Positions 25,491-34,546 of a stretch of 64,000 bases of DNA are shown here, in pieces. Under the pieces are notes generated by a model, which was not told the DNA's origin, searched no databases, and was given only the letters and a program-made list of their open reading frames with translations. The stretch comes from an uncultured Treponema sp. GTDB lineage: Bacteria; Spirochaetota; Spirochaetia; Treponematales; Treponemataceae. The stretch spans positions 62,001 to 126,000 of the forward strand of contig CAMHMJ010000001.1 of NCBI GenBank assembly GCA_946186185.1, given 5' to 3'. Position numbers and translations under genes: made by a program. Within the stretch, counting starts at the first letter, position 1. Every line of letters starts with the position of its first letter.

Positions 25491-26816
25491 TTAGTTGTTC
25501 TTTAGAAAACTGTTTATATTCCAGCATAAATAAAGCGGAATGCTTAAGGCTTTTGTTTCATCAATGGTGTTTTCAGAAATATTTTTTTCGGATAGTTTAA
25601 AGCCTGTAAGCGGTTTATATTTGCTGCAGAAAAGTTTAAAACTTTTTGCCTGGGTGTTGTCGGCGGCTTTTACTTCGACTGGAACAATGCTGTTTTCTTT
25701 TTCAAAAAGAAAATCGACTTCGGCACTGTTACCCGAACGCCAGAAATATAATTCGTTTCCTAGGGTCTTAAGTTCATTAAAAACATAGTTTTCTGCAAAT
25801 GAGCCTTTGAAGCGAATATACGAATCATTTTCTTCTATAATTGTTCTGGCTGAAACCTTTGATTTTGCCCTCAAAAGCCCGATGTCGGACATGTAAACTT
25901 TAAAGTAGGTTTTATCAGCAAAGGCTGAAAGCGGAAGCTCCGGGTTTTCTACAAGGGAAACAAGATTTACAAGTCCTGCGTCACTAAGCCAGTTTAAGGC
26001 ATTTTCCAGTTCAAAAGCACGTTTTCCTTCTTTTACATGTGAGAATATAAACTTATTGTTTTCTTTAGCAAGCTGAACAGGAACTGAGTCCCAGATCCAC
26101 CTGATTTTGGGAACTTCTGAAAGTGGTGCGTGCTTTGAAAAATCATCTGAATAGTCGCGAAGTATTTCGGTTTGAACCTGTTCCACTTCATCAAAATCGC
26201 GGGTTGAAAGCCAGGTTTTTACGGCTTCAGGCATGCCACCCACAACATAGTATTCTTTAAGGAGTTTTTTCATCGGTATTGAATACAATTCCGGAATTGC
26301 TCTGTCCGTCGGCCAGTTTTCAAAGATTTTTACAAGGTCTTCGCGTTCGCTTGCAATCAGAAATTCTTTGAAGTTCATCGGAAAAAGCTGGAGCCTGTTT
26401 ACTTTTCCCACCGGGAATGAAATGTTTTCCTGTTTTAAGGCTACTCCCAAAAGTGAACCTGCGCATACAAGATGAAGGTTCGGCGTGTTTTCGCAAAAGT
26501 ATTTGAGAGAAGTTATAGCTTTGGGACATTCCTGGATTTCATCGAAAAACAGAAGCGTTTTTTCGGGAATGATTTTATTTTTTGTTACGGCCTCGAGCTC
26601 TGAAATTATTCTTTGAACGTCAAAATCGTAATCGAAAATTGCAGCATATTTTTCACTCTGTTCAAAGTTTATGTACACATAATTTTCAAAGCACTCTTCT
26701 GCAAATTTTCCGACAATGTATGTTTTTCCGCACTGTCTTACGCCGGTAAGAAGAAGAGGTTTTCTTCCTGCTTTATCCTTCCATTTTTTTAGGTCATTGA
26801 TGATTTCTCTGTACAT
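25491..26816 (-). CDS. AAA+ ATPase with C-terminal DUF4143 domain
   Basis: 441 residues from ATG 26816; an in-frame extension to 26852 would cover the -10 and -35 boxes. Walker A is Leu-Leu-Thr-Gly-Val-Arg-Gln-Cys-Gly-Lys-Thr near residue 25, and Walker B is Leu-Leu-Phe-Phe-Asp-Glu-Ile-Gln-Glu near residue 90. The C-terminal DUF4143 part contains Phe-Lys-Gly-Ser-Phe-Ala-Glu-Asn-Tyr-Val and a nuclease-like Phe-Trp-Arg-Ser-Gly-Asn-Ser-Ala-Glu-Val-Asp-Phe-Leu...Val-Glu-Val-Lys-Ala core (PD-(D/E)xK-like Asp/Glu-x-Lys). Such proteins are widespread, often multicopy and of unknown role; some suspect a mobile or defence link. It is a single gene preceded by two palindromic repeats. Confidence 0.88.
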   Translation of the reverse strand: MYREIINDLKKWKDKAGRKPLLLTGVRQCGKTYIVGKFAEECFENYVYINFEQSEKYAAIFDYDFDVQRIISELEAVTKNKIIPEKTLLFFDEIQECPKAITSLKYFCENTPNLHLVCAGSLLGVALKQENISFPVGKVNRLQLFPMNFKEFLIASEREDLVKIFENWPTDRAIPELYSIPMKKLLKEYYVVGGMPEAVKTWLSTRDFDEVEQVQTEILRDYSDDFSKHAPLSEVPKIRWIWDSVPVQLAKENNKFIFSHVKEGKRAFELENALNWLSDAGLVNLVSLVENPELPLSAFADKTYFKVYMSDIGLLRAKSKVSARTIIEENDSYIRFKGSFAENYVFNELKTLGNELYFWRSGNSAEVDFLFEKENSIVPVEVKAADNTQAKSFKLFCSKYKPLTGFKLSEKNISENTIDETKALSIPLYLCWNINSFLKNN

Positions 26817-26823
26817 ATCTATT

Positions 26824-26852
26824 ATTTTATAAAAGTCGTGCCAATTTTGCAA
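26824..26852 (-). promoter_or_regulatory. Promoter of the AAA+ ATPase gene, predicted leaderless
   Basis: On the minus strand, TTGCAA (26847-26852), 17 bp, TAAAAT (26824-26829) and 7 bp to the ATG. Confidence 0.68.
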
Positions 26853-26863
26853 GAAAAAATGTC

Positions 26864-26913
26864 AAAAGTCATAGGACTTTTGTGAATGTTTTGTTAAAAG
26901 TCATAGGACTTTT
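26864..26913. promoter_or_regulatory. Pair of identical palindromic operator-like sites
   Basis: AAAAGTCATAGGACTTTT occurs at 26864-26881 and again, base for base, at 26896-26913. Each copy is a 7-bp inverted repeat around a 4-bp centre. The start-to-start distance of 32 bp is about three helical turns, so a dimeric regulator would bind both on the same face. The first copy lies 12 bp upstream of the ATPase -35 box. They are about 170-215 bp upstream of the divergent lipoprotein gene. Confidence 0.6.
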
Positions 26914-27080
26914 AGCAGAGGATGATATATTTATTCTAGAATTGCATTTTTGAATGCCTGTGTGATGAAAAGAAAATTTGAAATCTTTTCAGTCGGGCAT
27001 CCTTTTTTTAATCTTATTTCTTGTTTTTTCATATTTTTGGATTTAAAATAAGCGTTAATAAACCTATTGGAGTTCAAGAT

Positions 27081-28217
27081 ATGAGAAACAGAAACCTTTC
27101 AAAATCTATTCTCAACTTGACCCTCATTGCCTTCGCGCTTGTAGAGTTAAGCTGTTCATCCGAAGCATTAAAAAATCGTGATAAAAATAATAAAAATAAT
27201 TCAGGAGCGGATAATCCCGGTCAGTCCTTGAATCAGCAGCAGGAAAGGGGATCTGATTCAACTGTGATTAAGAAAAAATCTCTTGATGCCTACAGTCCTT
27301 CAGAGAGGGAGTATAATTTTTACTTCACATATAAAATCGTTCATGCCTGGTGGGATGCGGTTGCCCTGGGAATGGAAGACGCGGTCCGTCAGTATGAGGC
27401 AAAGGGAATTACAATCACTTACGACTATCTTGCCCCGGAAGCCATGTCTGCAAAGGATCAGGTGCAGAGAATCAAAAAGGCGGCCTCTTCAAAGGCTTAC
27501 GATGTAATCGGAGTTGATGTTGCGGACATCGATATCGTAACTCCGGCAATCAATCAGATTATGGCCGGCGGACAAAAGGTAATGACCTTCTCCAGCTCTG
27601 ATTCAGGAAAGGAAAACGGCTGCCAGCGGATTGCCTACGTTGGAAATACCCACAACTATGAAGACGGAATGGAGCTTGCTGAAGCACTTTGCCAGCGTCT
27701 CGATTACAAGGGTGATATTGCCATGCTCGTTGGAAACGTTGGTGCTCCTTGCCATGAAGACAGAGCGAGAGGCGCAAAAAAAGTTTTTGACAAATACGAA
27801 GGAATAAAACTCGTCGACGTAAAATACGATGAGGACAGCGACGTAAACGCATACAACTTCACAAAAGAGTTTTTGAAAAATTATCCTGACCTCGACGGAA
27901 TTATCTGTTGTAACATGAGTAATCCTGTTGGAGCGGGAAGGGCTGTTGAAGAAGAAGGAAAGGCCGGTAAGGTCATTATCGTTGGAATGGATCACGATGA
28001 GCGGGCCATAAAATATCTTCGGGACGGAGTAATTTATGCTCTCGCCATTCAGGATTGCTATTCAATCGGTTTTGACACGATTACGACGGCAGTAAAAATC
28101 GCAGACGGAGTCCAGCCGGGCTTCTTATACCCAGAAAAAACAGAAGAAGCTTCGACAGTCTTCTATCAAAAAGATGCGGCTGGTCTCCTTCGTTCAATAT
28201 ACGGAATTCTTGATTAG
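27081..28217 (+). CDS. Periplasmic sugar-binding lipoprotein, type 1 binding-protein fold
   Basis: 378 residues from ATG 27081, with GGAG 9 bases upstream. The signal peptide ends in a lipobox, Val-Glu-Leu-Ser-Cys with Cys25, so it is a lipoprotein; a polar Asn/Lys-rich tether follows. Residues about 80-370 match the Peripla_BP_4 fold of ribose/galactose-type binding proteins, with the ligand-pocket Trp-Trp-Asp start (His-Ala-Trp-Trp-Asp-Ala), Gly-Gln-Lys-Val-Met-Thr-Phe, Ala-Tyr-Val-Gly-Asn and Val-Gly-Met-Asp-His-Asp segments. No ABC permease or ATPase is nearby. Instead a membrane GGDEF protein begins 12 bp later, so this lipoprotein probably serves as its ligand sensor. Confidence 0.88.
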   Translation: MRNRNLSKSILNLTLIAFALVELSCSSEALKNRDKNNKNNSGADNPGQSLNQQQERGSDSTVIKKKSLDAYSPSEREYNFYFTYKIVHAWWDAVALGMEDAVRQYEAKGITITYDYLAPEAMSAKDQVQRIKKAASSKAYDVIGVDVADIDIVTPAINQIMAGGQKVMTFSSSDSGKENGCQRIAYVGNTHNYEDGMELAEALCQRLDYKGDIAMLVGNVGAPCHEDRARGAKKVFDKYEGIKLVDVKYDEDSDVNAYNFTKEFLKNYPDLDGIICCNMSNPVGAGRAVEEEGKAGKVIIVGMDHDERAIKYLRDGVIYALAIQDCYSIGFDTITTAVKIADGVQPGFLYPEKTEEASTVFYQKDAAGLLRSIYGILD

Positions 28218-28228
28218 GAGGTGCTGCA

Positions 28229-30562
28229 ATGACGAAATCTACAAAACGAAGAATTCACATTTTCTCAGTTGTCGGCGGAATCCTAAGTTTCGTTCTGCTT
28301 TTGGTAATTGCCTTTCGCACTGCAAAAGCTACCCGCACCAGCACGGGCGATGCAATCGATAGATTAAGTAAGTTTTATATAGAAGAATTTGCAAAAGGAC
28401 GAGTTTCCCTTGTTGCAGATGAACTTGCTAAAAGAGAAGAGTACGTAAATAACGCGCTCAAAGTTATCACTCAGGACGATTTAAGCTCTGCCCTATCGCT
28501 TAGAACTTATCTTAGAAAAATCAGAAAGCTCTACGGGATCGACACCTTCGCCCTTGTCGATGAAAACGGACTTGTTTACACGGGACGAAGCACTTGTTCA
28601 GGAAAGACGCGCTATCCGTTCCTTGCTGAAAAAATAACTGAACCGGTTTATTCTACGGTTTTGAATTACGGCGGAGAAAAGCAGCTCTATCTTGCAGTTC
28701 CAGTTTCGGGGCTCTACTTTAACAATGCGAAAATCACAGCCTGCTTTGCGGAAATCAACATCAACCAGATGATGAGAGCGATGACCTATTCCCACGAAAA
28801 CATGGAATTGTACTTCAATCTCTACTATAAAAACGGCGAAAGTCTTATCAACTCTGAATTCGGAAAGATTAAGTCTGGCGAAAACATTCTTTCAGTAATT
28901 AAAGCGAGCAATGAAAAATCGAACGCCTACAACAAGGTTCAAAAGAATTTTGCAGAAGGAAAGGCGGGGCTCACAAATATCAATTACGGAAACGAAAACG
29001 CGCACATTTACTACATTCCTGTAAAAAGTACGGGCTGGATTTTAACGGTTCTTGTCTACGATACGGCAATCACGGAAACTGTCGGCACAAGCATTGCGGC
29101 TCTGATGAATCACACAAGGTTTCATGTAATTATTACGGTTGCCTTGATTTTGCTTTTGTTCATCATTTTGATTTTAATTTTGCGATACAATTCGCACATT
29201 ATTATTGAACACGAAAAAACTGTCGCTCAGAAAACAAAGCTTGCCTACGAAAAACTTGATAAAGAAAGCAAAGCCATGCAGATTCTTCATTCTGTTTTGC
29301 GCTCAGGTCCATGGACGCTTGAGTTCGATTCAAATGGCGAGGTTGTGGACTGTATTTGGTCTCAAACTTTCCGAAATATGATCGGTTTTGATTCTGAAGA
29401 ATCTTTCCCGAATACAATGGATGCTTTTTTGGAAAGAATTCACGAAACTGATAAAGAGCGGGTTCAAAAAGCTTTCAACGACACTCTAAGCGATAACAGC
29501 GGAAAAACAATTTACGATGTTGAGTACAGACTTCTAACAAAAGACAGAGGCTGGAGATGGTTCCACGCCGCAGGAAACCTTGTCCGCCGTGAAGACGGTT
29601 CGCCACAGACCTTTATCGGACTTTTTACCGACATCGACGACCTTAAGAACCACGAGCGCGAACTTCAGGAACAGTTCAGCATTGTAAAAGCGCTAAGCCG
29701 TGATTACACAACTATTTTCAAAATCGATCTTACAACAAAGACTATAAACATGATTAAGCTTGAAGGCTTTGTTCCGAAGTTCTACAAAAAATACGCTTCA
29801 GAAAACACGTCTTTTGAAGATTTCTTCATAAGTTATGTCGATGAACGCGTATACTCAGAAGACAAGGATTTTATGAGGGAAGCAATTTCTCTTGAAACTG
29901 TAACTGAAAAACTCAATGAAAATACAGAGTACGCTTCCAGCTACCGAATCGAAGCCTCCGGCGAAATTCACTTTTTCGAATTCAAGTTTATAAAACTCAA
30001 CGAAGAAACTGTAATTCTCGGTTTTATGAATATCGATGAAATCGTCCGCGACGCAAAAGAAAAGGAAACTTTGAAAGCGCTTTCTGAAACTGACCGAATG
30101 ACAGGCCTTCTAAACCGTGTAAGCGGCGAAACAAAAATCGCCGACAGCCTTAAGCACGGAAAAGGCGGCTTGTTCATCCTTCTTGACGTTGACCACTTCA
30201 AATCGTTCAACGATACCTTCGGGCACGAAATTGGCGACCAGGTAATCATCAACGTTGCAAATGCGCTAAAATCCGCTTTCCGCGAAGAAGACATCGTATT
30301 CCGCCTTGGTGGCGACGAATTTTCTGCCTACGCTTCAGATGTTCACACAAAGAAAATCGCAAACGAGATAATCACGCGCTTTATTGAAAATCTGAAAGAA
30401 ATCGTCATTCCAGAACTTGGCGACATGCCGATAAACGCAAGTATCGGAGCTACTGTTATAAAATCTGGCGAGACAGCAGAGTTCACTGAAAAATACAAGC
30501 TCATCGATAGCGCGGTCTATGAAAGTAAGAAGGTCGATGGCTCGCACGTGACTTTTGTTTAA
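28229..30562 (+). CDS. Membrane-bound PAS-GGDEF diguanylate cyclase
   Basis: 777 residues. ATG 28229 has a perfect AGGAGG site. A helix near 10-30 and a second near 292-316 flank a periplasmic region of about 260 residues, probably dCache-like. A PAS_3 domain (about 355-470, Trp-Arg-Trp-Phe-His-Ala-Ala-Gly-Asn) and a second, weaker PAS-like region lead to the GGDEF domain. That domain has an intact Gly-Gly-Asp-Glu-Phe active site and an Arg-Glu-Glu-Asp inhibitory site five residues before it. It makes cyclic di-GMP from two GTP. Tight coupling to the sugar-binding lipoprotein suggests sugar-controlled c-di-GMP signalling, which is my inference. Confidence 0.9.
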   Translation: MTKSTKRRIHIFSVVGGILSFVLLLVIAFRTAKATRTSTGDAIDRLSKFYIEEFAKGRVSLVADELAKREEYVNNALKVITQDDLSSALSLRTYLRKIRKLYGIDTFALVDENGLVYTGRSTCSGKTRYPFLAEKITEPVYSTVLNYGGEKQLYLAVPVSGLYFNNAKITACFAEININQMMRAMTYSHENMELYFNLYYKNGESLINSEFGKIKSGENILSVIKASNEKSNAYNKVQKNFAEGKAGLTNINYGNENAHIYYIPVKSTGWILTVLVYDTAITETVGTSIAALMNHTRFHVIITVALILLLFIILILILRYNSHIIIEHEKTVAQKTKLAYEKLDKESKAMQILHSVLRSGPWTLEFDSNGEVVDCIWSQTFRNMIGFDSEESFPNTMDAFLERIHETDKERVQKAFNDTLSDNSGKTIYDVEYRLLTKDRGWRWFHAAGNLVRREDGSPQTFIGLFTDIDDLKNHERELQEQFSIVKALSRDYTTIFKIDLTTKTINMIKLEGFVPKFYKKYASENTSFEDFFISYVDERVYSEDKDFMREAISLETVTEKLNENTEYASSYRIEASGEIHFFEFKFIKLNEETVILGFMNIDEIVRDAKEKETLKALSETDRMTGLLNRVSGETKIADSLKHGKGGLFILLDVDHFKSFNDTFGHEIGDQVIINVANALKSAFREEDIVFRLGGDEFSAYASDVHTKKIANEIITRFIENLKEIVIPELGDMPINASIGATVIKSGETAEFTEKYKLIDSAVYESKKVDGSHVTFV

Positions 30563-30616
30563 TTTCTCCAAATGTGCTTGTTCACGCGAGAACGGGCGTA
30601 ACTCGTGGAAGAAATA

Positions 30617-30645
30617 TTGAATTCTATATAGAAAAATGTTATTAT
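30617..30645 (+). promoter_or_regulatory. pckG promoter
   Basis: TTGAAT at 30617-30622, 17 bp, then TATTAT at 30640-30645. The leader of about 50 nt holds a GGGG/CCCC mini-hairpin and a TAGGAG site before ATG 30702. Confidence 0.68.
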
Positions 30646-30701
30646 GACTCCAAATGGAAATTAGGGGTTGCTATGCTTCCCCATTAATATAGGAGTTACT
30701 A

Positions 30702-32549
30702 ATGACAGTAAACGAAATCAAAAATGCCAAAATCAAGGCATGGATTGAAGAATGTGTTAAGATGTGTGAACCTGACAACGTTGTTGTTGTTGACGGTACA
30801 ACTGCTGAATACGACCGCTTGATGCAGAAATGTGTTGACGCTGGTCTTGCTACACCATTGAAGAAGAAAGAAAACTGCTTCCTTTTCCGCTCACTTCCAA
30901 GTGACGTTGCACGTGTAGAAAGCCGCACATTCATTTCTTCTAAGAAGGAAGAAGATGCTGGTCCGACAAACCATTGGATTGACCCGGTTGAACTTAAAGC
31001 AACTATGAAAGGTCTTTACACAGGTTGTATGCACGGACGCACAATGTATGTAATTCCTTTCTGTATGGGTCCTCTGGGTTCACCAATTGCTAAATACGGT
31101 GTTGAACTTACAGACTCTGAATACGTTGTATTGAACATGGACATCATGACTCGTGCCGGCGAAAAAGTTTGGCAGTACCTTGATGACAACTTCGTTCCAT
31201 GTCTCCACTCAGTTGGCAAACCACTTAACAATGGTGAAAAAGACAACGGCGTTTGGCCATGTGCTGACGTTGAACACAAATACATCAGCCAGTTCCCAGA
31301 AGAACACCTTGTATGGTCTTACGGTTCTGGATACGGCGGAAACGCTCTTCTCGGAAAGAAATGTTTCGCACTCCGCATTGCTACAGTAATCGCTCGCGAA
31401 GAAGGCTGGCTTGCTGAACACATGCTTATCCTTAAATTGACTAACCCTAAGGGTGAAGTTAAATACGTAACAGGTGCTTTCCCATCAGCTTGTGGAAAGA
31501 CAAACCTCGCTATGTTGATTCCTACTATCCCAGGATGGAAGGTTGAAACAGTTGGTGACGATATCGCTTGGATGAAGTTCGGAAAGGACGGACGTCTTTA
31601 CGCTATCAACCCAGAAGCAGGATTCTTCGGAGTTGCTCCAGGAACATCTGCTGAATCTAACAAGAACGCTCTTATCTCTGCAGAAAAGAACACAATCTAC
31701 ACTAACTGTGCTCTTACAGAAGACGGCGACGTTTGGTGGGAAGGAATCGGATATCCTGCAAAGGGTAACCTCGTTGACTGGAAGGGACAGACTCGTCCAG
31801 CATTCCCTAAGGACAAAGCTCCTAAGGGCGAAGAAATGGCTCACCCAAATGCACGCTTTACAGCACCTGCTAAGCAGTGTCCATGTATCGCATCTGACTG
31901 GGAATCTCCAGAAGGTGTACCAATCTCTGCTATCCTCTTTGGTGGACGCCGCCCATCAACTATCCCTCTTGTACACCAGGCTCGCTCTTGGAACCACGGT
32001 GTATTCCTTGGATCTATCGTAGGTTCAGAAATCACTGCTGCTTCTACAATCGATGCAAGCCAGGTTGGTAAAATCCGCCGCGACCCATTCGCTATCCTCC
32101 CATTCTGTGGATACAACATGGGCGACTACTTCCAGCACTGGATCGACGTTGGTAACGCAGCAAAAGATAAAGATCTTCTTCCAAAGATTTTCTACGTTAA
32201 CTGGTTCCGCAAGGACGAAAACAACGCAGATCTTCCAGGCGGATTCATGTGGCCAGGTTACGGTGACAACAGCCGTATTCTTGCATGGATCTTCGACCGC
32301 TGTAACGGCGTAGACAATGCTGTAGACACACCAATCGGACTTATGCCAAAAGATGGTGCTTTGAACACTGACGGTCTTGCTGACTACTACAAGAAGACTC
32401 TCCCAGAAATCCTCAAAGTTGACGTTGAAGGCTGGAAGAAAGAAGTTAAGGATGTTAGAGAGAATCACTATCCTAAATTTGGAAAGCATCTTCCAAAAGA
32501 ATTGAATGCAATTCTTGATGATTTGGAAGCACGTCTTAATAAGGCTTAG
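30702..32549 (+). CDS. pckG: Phosphoenolpyruvate carboxykinase (GTP)
   Basis: 615 residues, full length for the GTP-dependent class. The kinase-1a motif is [10 protein letters not shown] (P-loop with the hyper-reactive Cys), followed by Val-Gly-Asp-Asp-Ile-Ala and the Asn-Pro-Glu-Ala-Gly-Phe-Phe-Gly loop. Phe-Gly-Gly-Arg-Arg-Pro is present. It interconverts oxaloacetate + GTP and PEP + CO2 + GDP; in fermentative gut bacteria it often runs towards oxaloacetate, feeding succinate. Codon choice is strongly biased (AAG/AAC/GGA/CTT), suggesting high expression. Its 3' half recurs as a broken copy at 34861-35544. Confidence 0.97.
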   Translation: MTVNEIKNAKIKAWIEECVKMCEPDNVVVVDGTTAEYDRLMQKCVDAGLATPLKKKENCFLFRSLPSDVARVESRTFISSKKEEDAGPTNHWIDPVELKATMKGLYTGCMHGRTMYVIPFCMGPLGSPIAKYGVELTDSEYVVLNMDIMTRAGEKVWQYLDDNFVPCLHSVGKPLNNGEKDNGVWPCADVEHKYISQFPEEHLVWSYGSGYGGNALLGKKCFALRIATVIAREEGWLAEHMLILKLTNPKGEVKYVTGAFPSACGKTNLAMLIPTIPGWKVETVGDDIAWMKFGKDGRLYAINPEAGFFGVAPGTSAESNKNALISAEKNTIYTNCALTEDGDVWWEGIGYPAKGNLVDWKGQTRPAFPKDKAPKGEEMAHPNARFTAPAKQCPCIASDWESPEGVPISAILFGGRRPSTIPLVHQARSWNHGVFLGSIVGSEITAASTIDASQVGKIRRDPFAILPFCGYNMGDYFQHWIDVGNAAKDKDLLPKIFYVNWFRKDENNADLPGGFMWPGYGDNSRILAWIFDRCNGVDNAVDTPIGLMPKDGALNTDGLADYYKKTLPEILKVDVEGWKKEVKDVRENHYPKFGKHLPKELNAILDDLEARLNKA

Positions 32550-32589
32550 ATTGACACTTTCAGTGCAATCTAACCCGTTATGATAACGA

Positions 32590-32619
32590 CAAAAGGGAAG
32601 CCCGCGGGCTTCCCTTTTG
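32590..32619. terminator. pckG terminator
   Basis: A near-perfect AAAAGGGAAGCCC/GGGCTTCCCTTTT inverted repeat 40 bp after the stop. The sequence that follows (32613-32681) recurs after the truncated pckG copy at 35638-35704. Confidence 0.88.
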
Positions 32620-32681
32620 CATTTCAAACCAATTTCATCCCGACAAATCTCGCTTTGCTCGATTTGCGGGGTAAATCATAT
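32613..32681. repeat. Post-pckG tail, first copy
   Basis: About 68 bp matching 35638-35704 with only a few differences; both contain a CAAATC/GATTTG hairpin. The match shows that the duplication extended beyond the coding region. Confidence 0.8.
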
Positions 32682-32688
32682 AGTAAAA

Positions 32689-33000
32689 TTATACTAATGC
32701 GTGAATCATTTTCTTTATATCAGATAGTTGTGTTTCATTTAAAACTGTTAAATCGGTTATAATTTGTTGAATTTCAGATAATTTTTGACTGTGAATGGAA
32801 TCTTCTCCAGTAACAAGATATTCAACAGAAACCCCCAGGGCTTTTGCAATTTTTACACCGGTTTCAACATTTGGGAGAGAGCCTCTGGCATCAACGTAAG
32901 AAAGGAATGTGTTATTATTCACACCTGCAATAGCTGCTATTTCTTTTATTAAATATCCCTTATATTCAATTTCCTCTCTTAAACGTTCCTTAAAATTCAT
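32689..33000 (-). CDS. XRE-family helix-turn-helix regulator
   Basis: 103 residues from ATG 33000. Residues about 5-62 form a Cro/C1-type HTH: Leu-Ile-Lys-Glu-Ile-Ala-Ala-Ile-Ala-Gly-Val, then the recognition helix Asn-Asn-Asn-Thr-Phe-Leu-Ser-Tyr-Val, ending Ala-Lys-Ala-Leu-Gly-Val-Ser-Val-Glu-Tyr-Leu. The C-terminal 35 residues are helical, probably for dimerisation. A TATAAT box lies 6 bp before the ATG, so the mRNA is predicted leaderless. It diverges from the BspA-like lipoprotein gene and could regulate it or itself. Base composition is AT-rich like that gene, unlike pckG. Confidence 0.88.
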   Translation of the reverse strand: MNFKERLREEIEYKGYLIKEIAAIAGVNNNTFLSYVDARGSLPNVETGVKIAKALGVSVEYLVTGEDSIHSQKLSEIQQIITDLTVLNETQLSDIKKMIHALV

Positions 33001-33006
33001 AGAACG

Positions 33007-33012
33007 ATTATA
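33007..33012 (-). promoter_or_regulatory. XRE gene -10 box, predicted leaderless
   Basis: TATAAT on the minus strand, 6 bp before the ATG at 33000. The -35 region is weak, which would fit a weakly expressed or autoregulated gene. Confidence 0.55.
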
Positions 33013-33035
33013 TCAATATTATGATGTGAAATTTA

Positions 33036-33064
33036 TTTACAGATATATAATCGTATTGTATAAT
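33036..33064 (+). promoter_or_regulatory. Promoter of the BspA-like lipoprotein gene
   Basis: TTTACA (33036-33041), 17 bp, TATAAT (33059-33064). The predicted leader is about 105 nt and includes an inverted repeat with TTAAAATTG and CAATTTTAA arms near 33074-33117. Confidence 0.6.
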
Positions 33065-33175
33065 TAGCCCATAAATTAAAATTGCAATTTTTGTATTATA
33101 AAATATTACAATTTTAAATATAAAGAAATTCGTTTTAGCTCTTTCCGGCTTAAAACAATTTTAGAGGAGGAATTT

Positions 33176-34375
33176 ATGGATTTAGAAACTTTAAAAAAAA
33201 TTACAAAGAGATGTTTTATTGTTATGATAAGCGTTTTTCTATTAACTTGTTGTGAATCAAAATCTAATGAAGAATATCTTGCTTTCGGGCATACTTCAGG
33301 AAGGGATTCTTTAGGTTATACCGCTTTATTATTTACAAAAGCCAGTCCGTTTTTTAGCCAACCTGTTGGTGAGCATGAGATAAAGCCTTCAACTTCACTG
33401 CCATCTTCTGGACAATGTTACATCGCTTATTTTGGAAAATCTGGATTACCATACGCTGAAGATACTGTTGATGCATCGGGTAATAAAGTTGGTAATGGTA
33501 ACGGTATTATTTTATATAGCAAGGATAATATTATTTACTACTATGCAAAATCTAAAATTGTTGTTCCACAAGATTTTTCTCTTGGTTCTTTAGTTAATGA
33601 GAAAACAACTGCTATAGATTTAAGTGGTTTTGATCTTTCAAATGTATCTATCACATCTAATTGGTTTGAAAACGGCAGTAATTTACAGTCTATTGTTGTT
33701 GGTGATAATCGAAAGATTAATTCTTCTGAAAGCGTTGCAATGTTTAAAAACTGTTCTTATGTGACTGAAGAATTATTGAATCATTTTGATTTTTCTTCTT
33801 GTGAAGATATGTCTCAGATGTTTTATGGTGCAGGAAATAATTCTGTTGCTTCTATAAATATGGATACATCGAACGCCATAAACATGAAGGAAATGTTTAA
33901 AAATTCAAAATTTACAATACTTAACTTGAAAACATTTGATACATCAAATGTTACTGATATGTCATATATGTTTGATAACTCAGAATTACAGAGTATTGAT
34001 TTATCTAATTTTAAAACATCAAAAGTAGAAAATCTTAGTTGTATGTTTAAAAACTGTTCAAATCTGATTACCATCGATTTTTCATCAGCAGTATTAAATA
34101 TGGGAACAAGTATTTCGTATATGTTTAAGGATTGTTCCAAGCTTACTACTATATATGCTAAATCTGATGCGAATTGGGCGTATGATTGTACTGGTGGCCA
34201 TTATTCATCATTATCTTTAGACGATACATTTGAAGGTTGCATTTCAATTGTAGGTGGCGCTGGAACGACTTATGCAGACTGGCCGGGTGATAAAGACGGG
34301 CGAGGAGCAAGAATAGATGGAATAAAATCTGTGACCAGCGGTCAAGTATTAACCGGTTTTTTTACAGCTAAATAG
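33176..34375 (+). CDS. BspA-like (DUF285) surface lipoprotein
   Basis: 399 residues from ATG 33176 after GAGGAGG. The signal peptide ends in Leu-Leu-Thr-Cys-Cys, a lipobox with Cys25 or Cys26. From about residue 140 it has DUF285 leucine-rich-like repeats of roughly 24-26 residues, each with an 'Asp-Thr-Ser-Asn-Val-Thr-Asp-Met-Ser-Tyr-Met-Phe' type core (clearest near 250-320). Such BspA-like repeats are common on surface proteins of gut and oral bacteria and bind host or bacterial surfaces. The gene is much more AT-rich than its neighbours, which suggests horizontal acquisition. It sits between pckG and the first toxin-antitoxin module. Confidence 0.85.
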   Translation: MDLETLKKITKRCFIVMISVFLLTCCESKSNEEYLAFGHTSGRDSLGYTALLFTKASPFFSQPVGEHEIKPSTSLPSSGQCYIAYFGKSGLPYAEDTVDASGNKVGNGNGIILYSKDNIIYYYAKSKIVVPQDFSLGSLVNEKTTAIDLSGFDLSNVSITSNWFENGSNLQSIVVGDNRKINSSESVAMFKNCSYVTEELLNHFDFSSCEDMSQMFYGAGNNSVASINMDTSNAINMKEMFKNSKFTILNLKTFDTSNVTDMSYMFDNSELQSIDLSNFKTSKVENLSCMFKNCSNLITIDFSSAVLNMGTSISYMFKDCSKLTTIYAKSDANWAYDCTGGHYSSLSLDDTFEGCISIVGGAGTTYADWPGDKDGRGARIDGIKSVTSGQVLTGFFTAK

Positions 34376-34424
34376 CTATAAATGAATATGCATGGAGAAT
34401 TTTAATATGATTTCTATCGATAAT

Positions 34425-34453
34425 TTGACTCCATCAAATCTCTATGTTATACT
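34425..34453 (+). promoter_or_regulatory. Promoter of antitoxin RNA, module 1
   Basis: TTGACT (34425-34430), exactly 17 bp, TATACT (34448-34453). It is close to consensus and much stronger than the toxin promoter, as expected for an antitoxin RNA. The same arrangement recurs in module 2. Confidence 0.75.
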
Positions 34454-34459
34454 ATAAAA

Positions 34460-34546
34460 AAGGAAAGACCGAAGTTTATTTGGTCGTCTCCACAGTTTTA
34501 GCAAGAAGCCGCCTGTGTTTGTGAGACTGAGGCGGCTTTTATTTTA
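34460..34546 (+). ncRNA. Putative antisense antitoxin RNA, module 1
   Basis: About 85 nt from the predicted start near 34460 to a GCCGCCT/AGGCGGC terminator with a T-rich tail (34508-34546). It opens with a GGAAAGACC/GGTC-TCTCC hairpin. It is fully complementary to the 3' untranslated part of the convergent toxin mRNA, the layout of BsrG/SR4 and TxpA/RatA type I systems. Antitoxin function is inferred from position, promoter strength and conservation in the second copy. Confidence 0.68.

Noticed and set aside
26864..26913. Paired 18-bp repeats as the start of a CRISPR array
   Set aside because: Only two copies, palindromic, spaced by 14 bp, and no cas genes nearby.
32025..32627. Minus-strand open frame across the end of pckG, with a matching one at 35020-35484
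   Set aside because: Their similarity simply reflects the duplicated pckG sequence; strong codon bias of the sense gene keeps the antisense frame open. No start signals.
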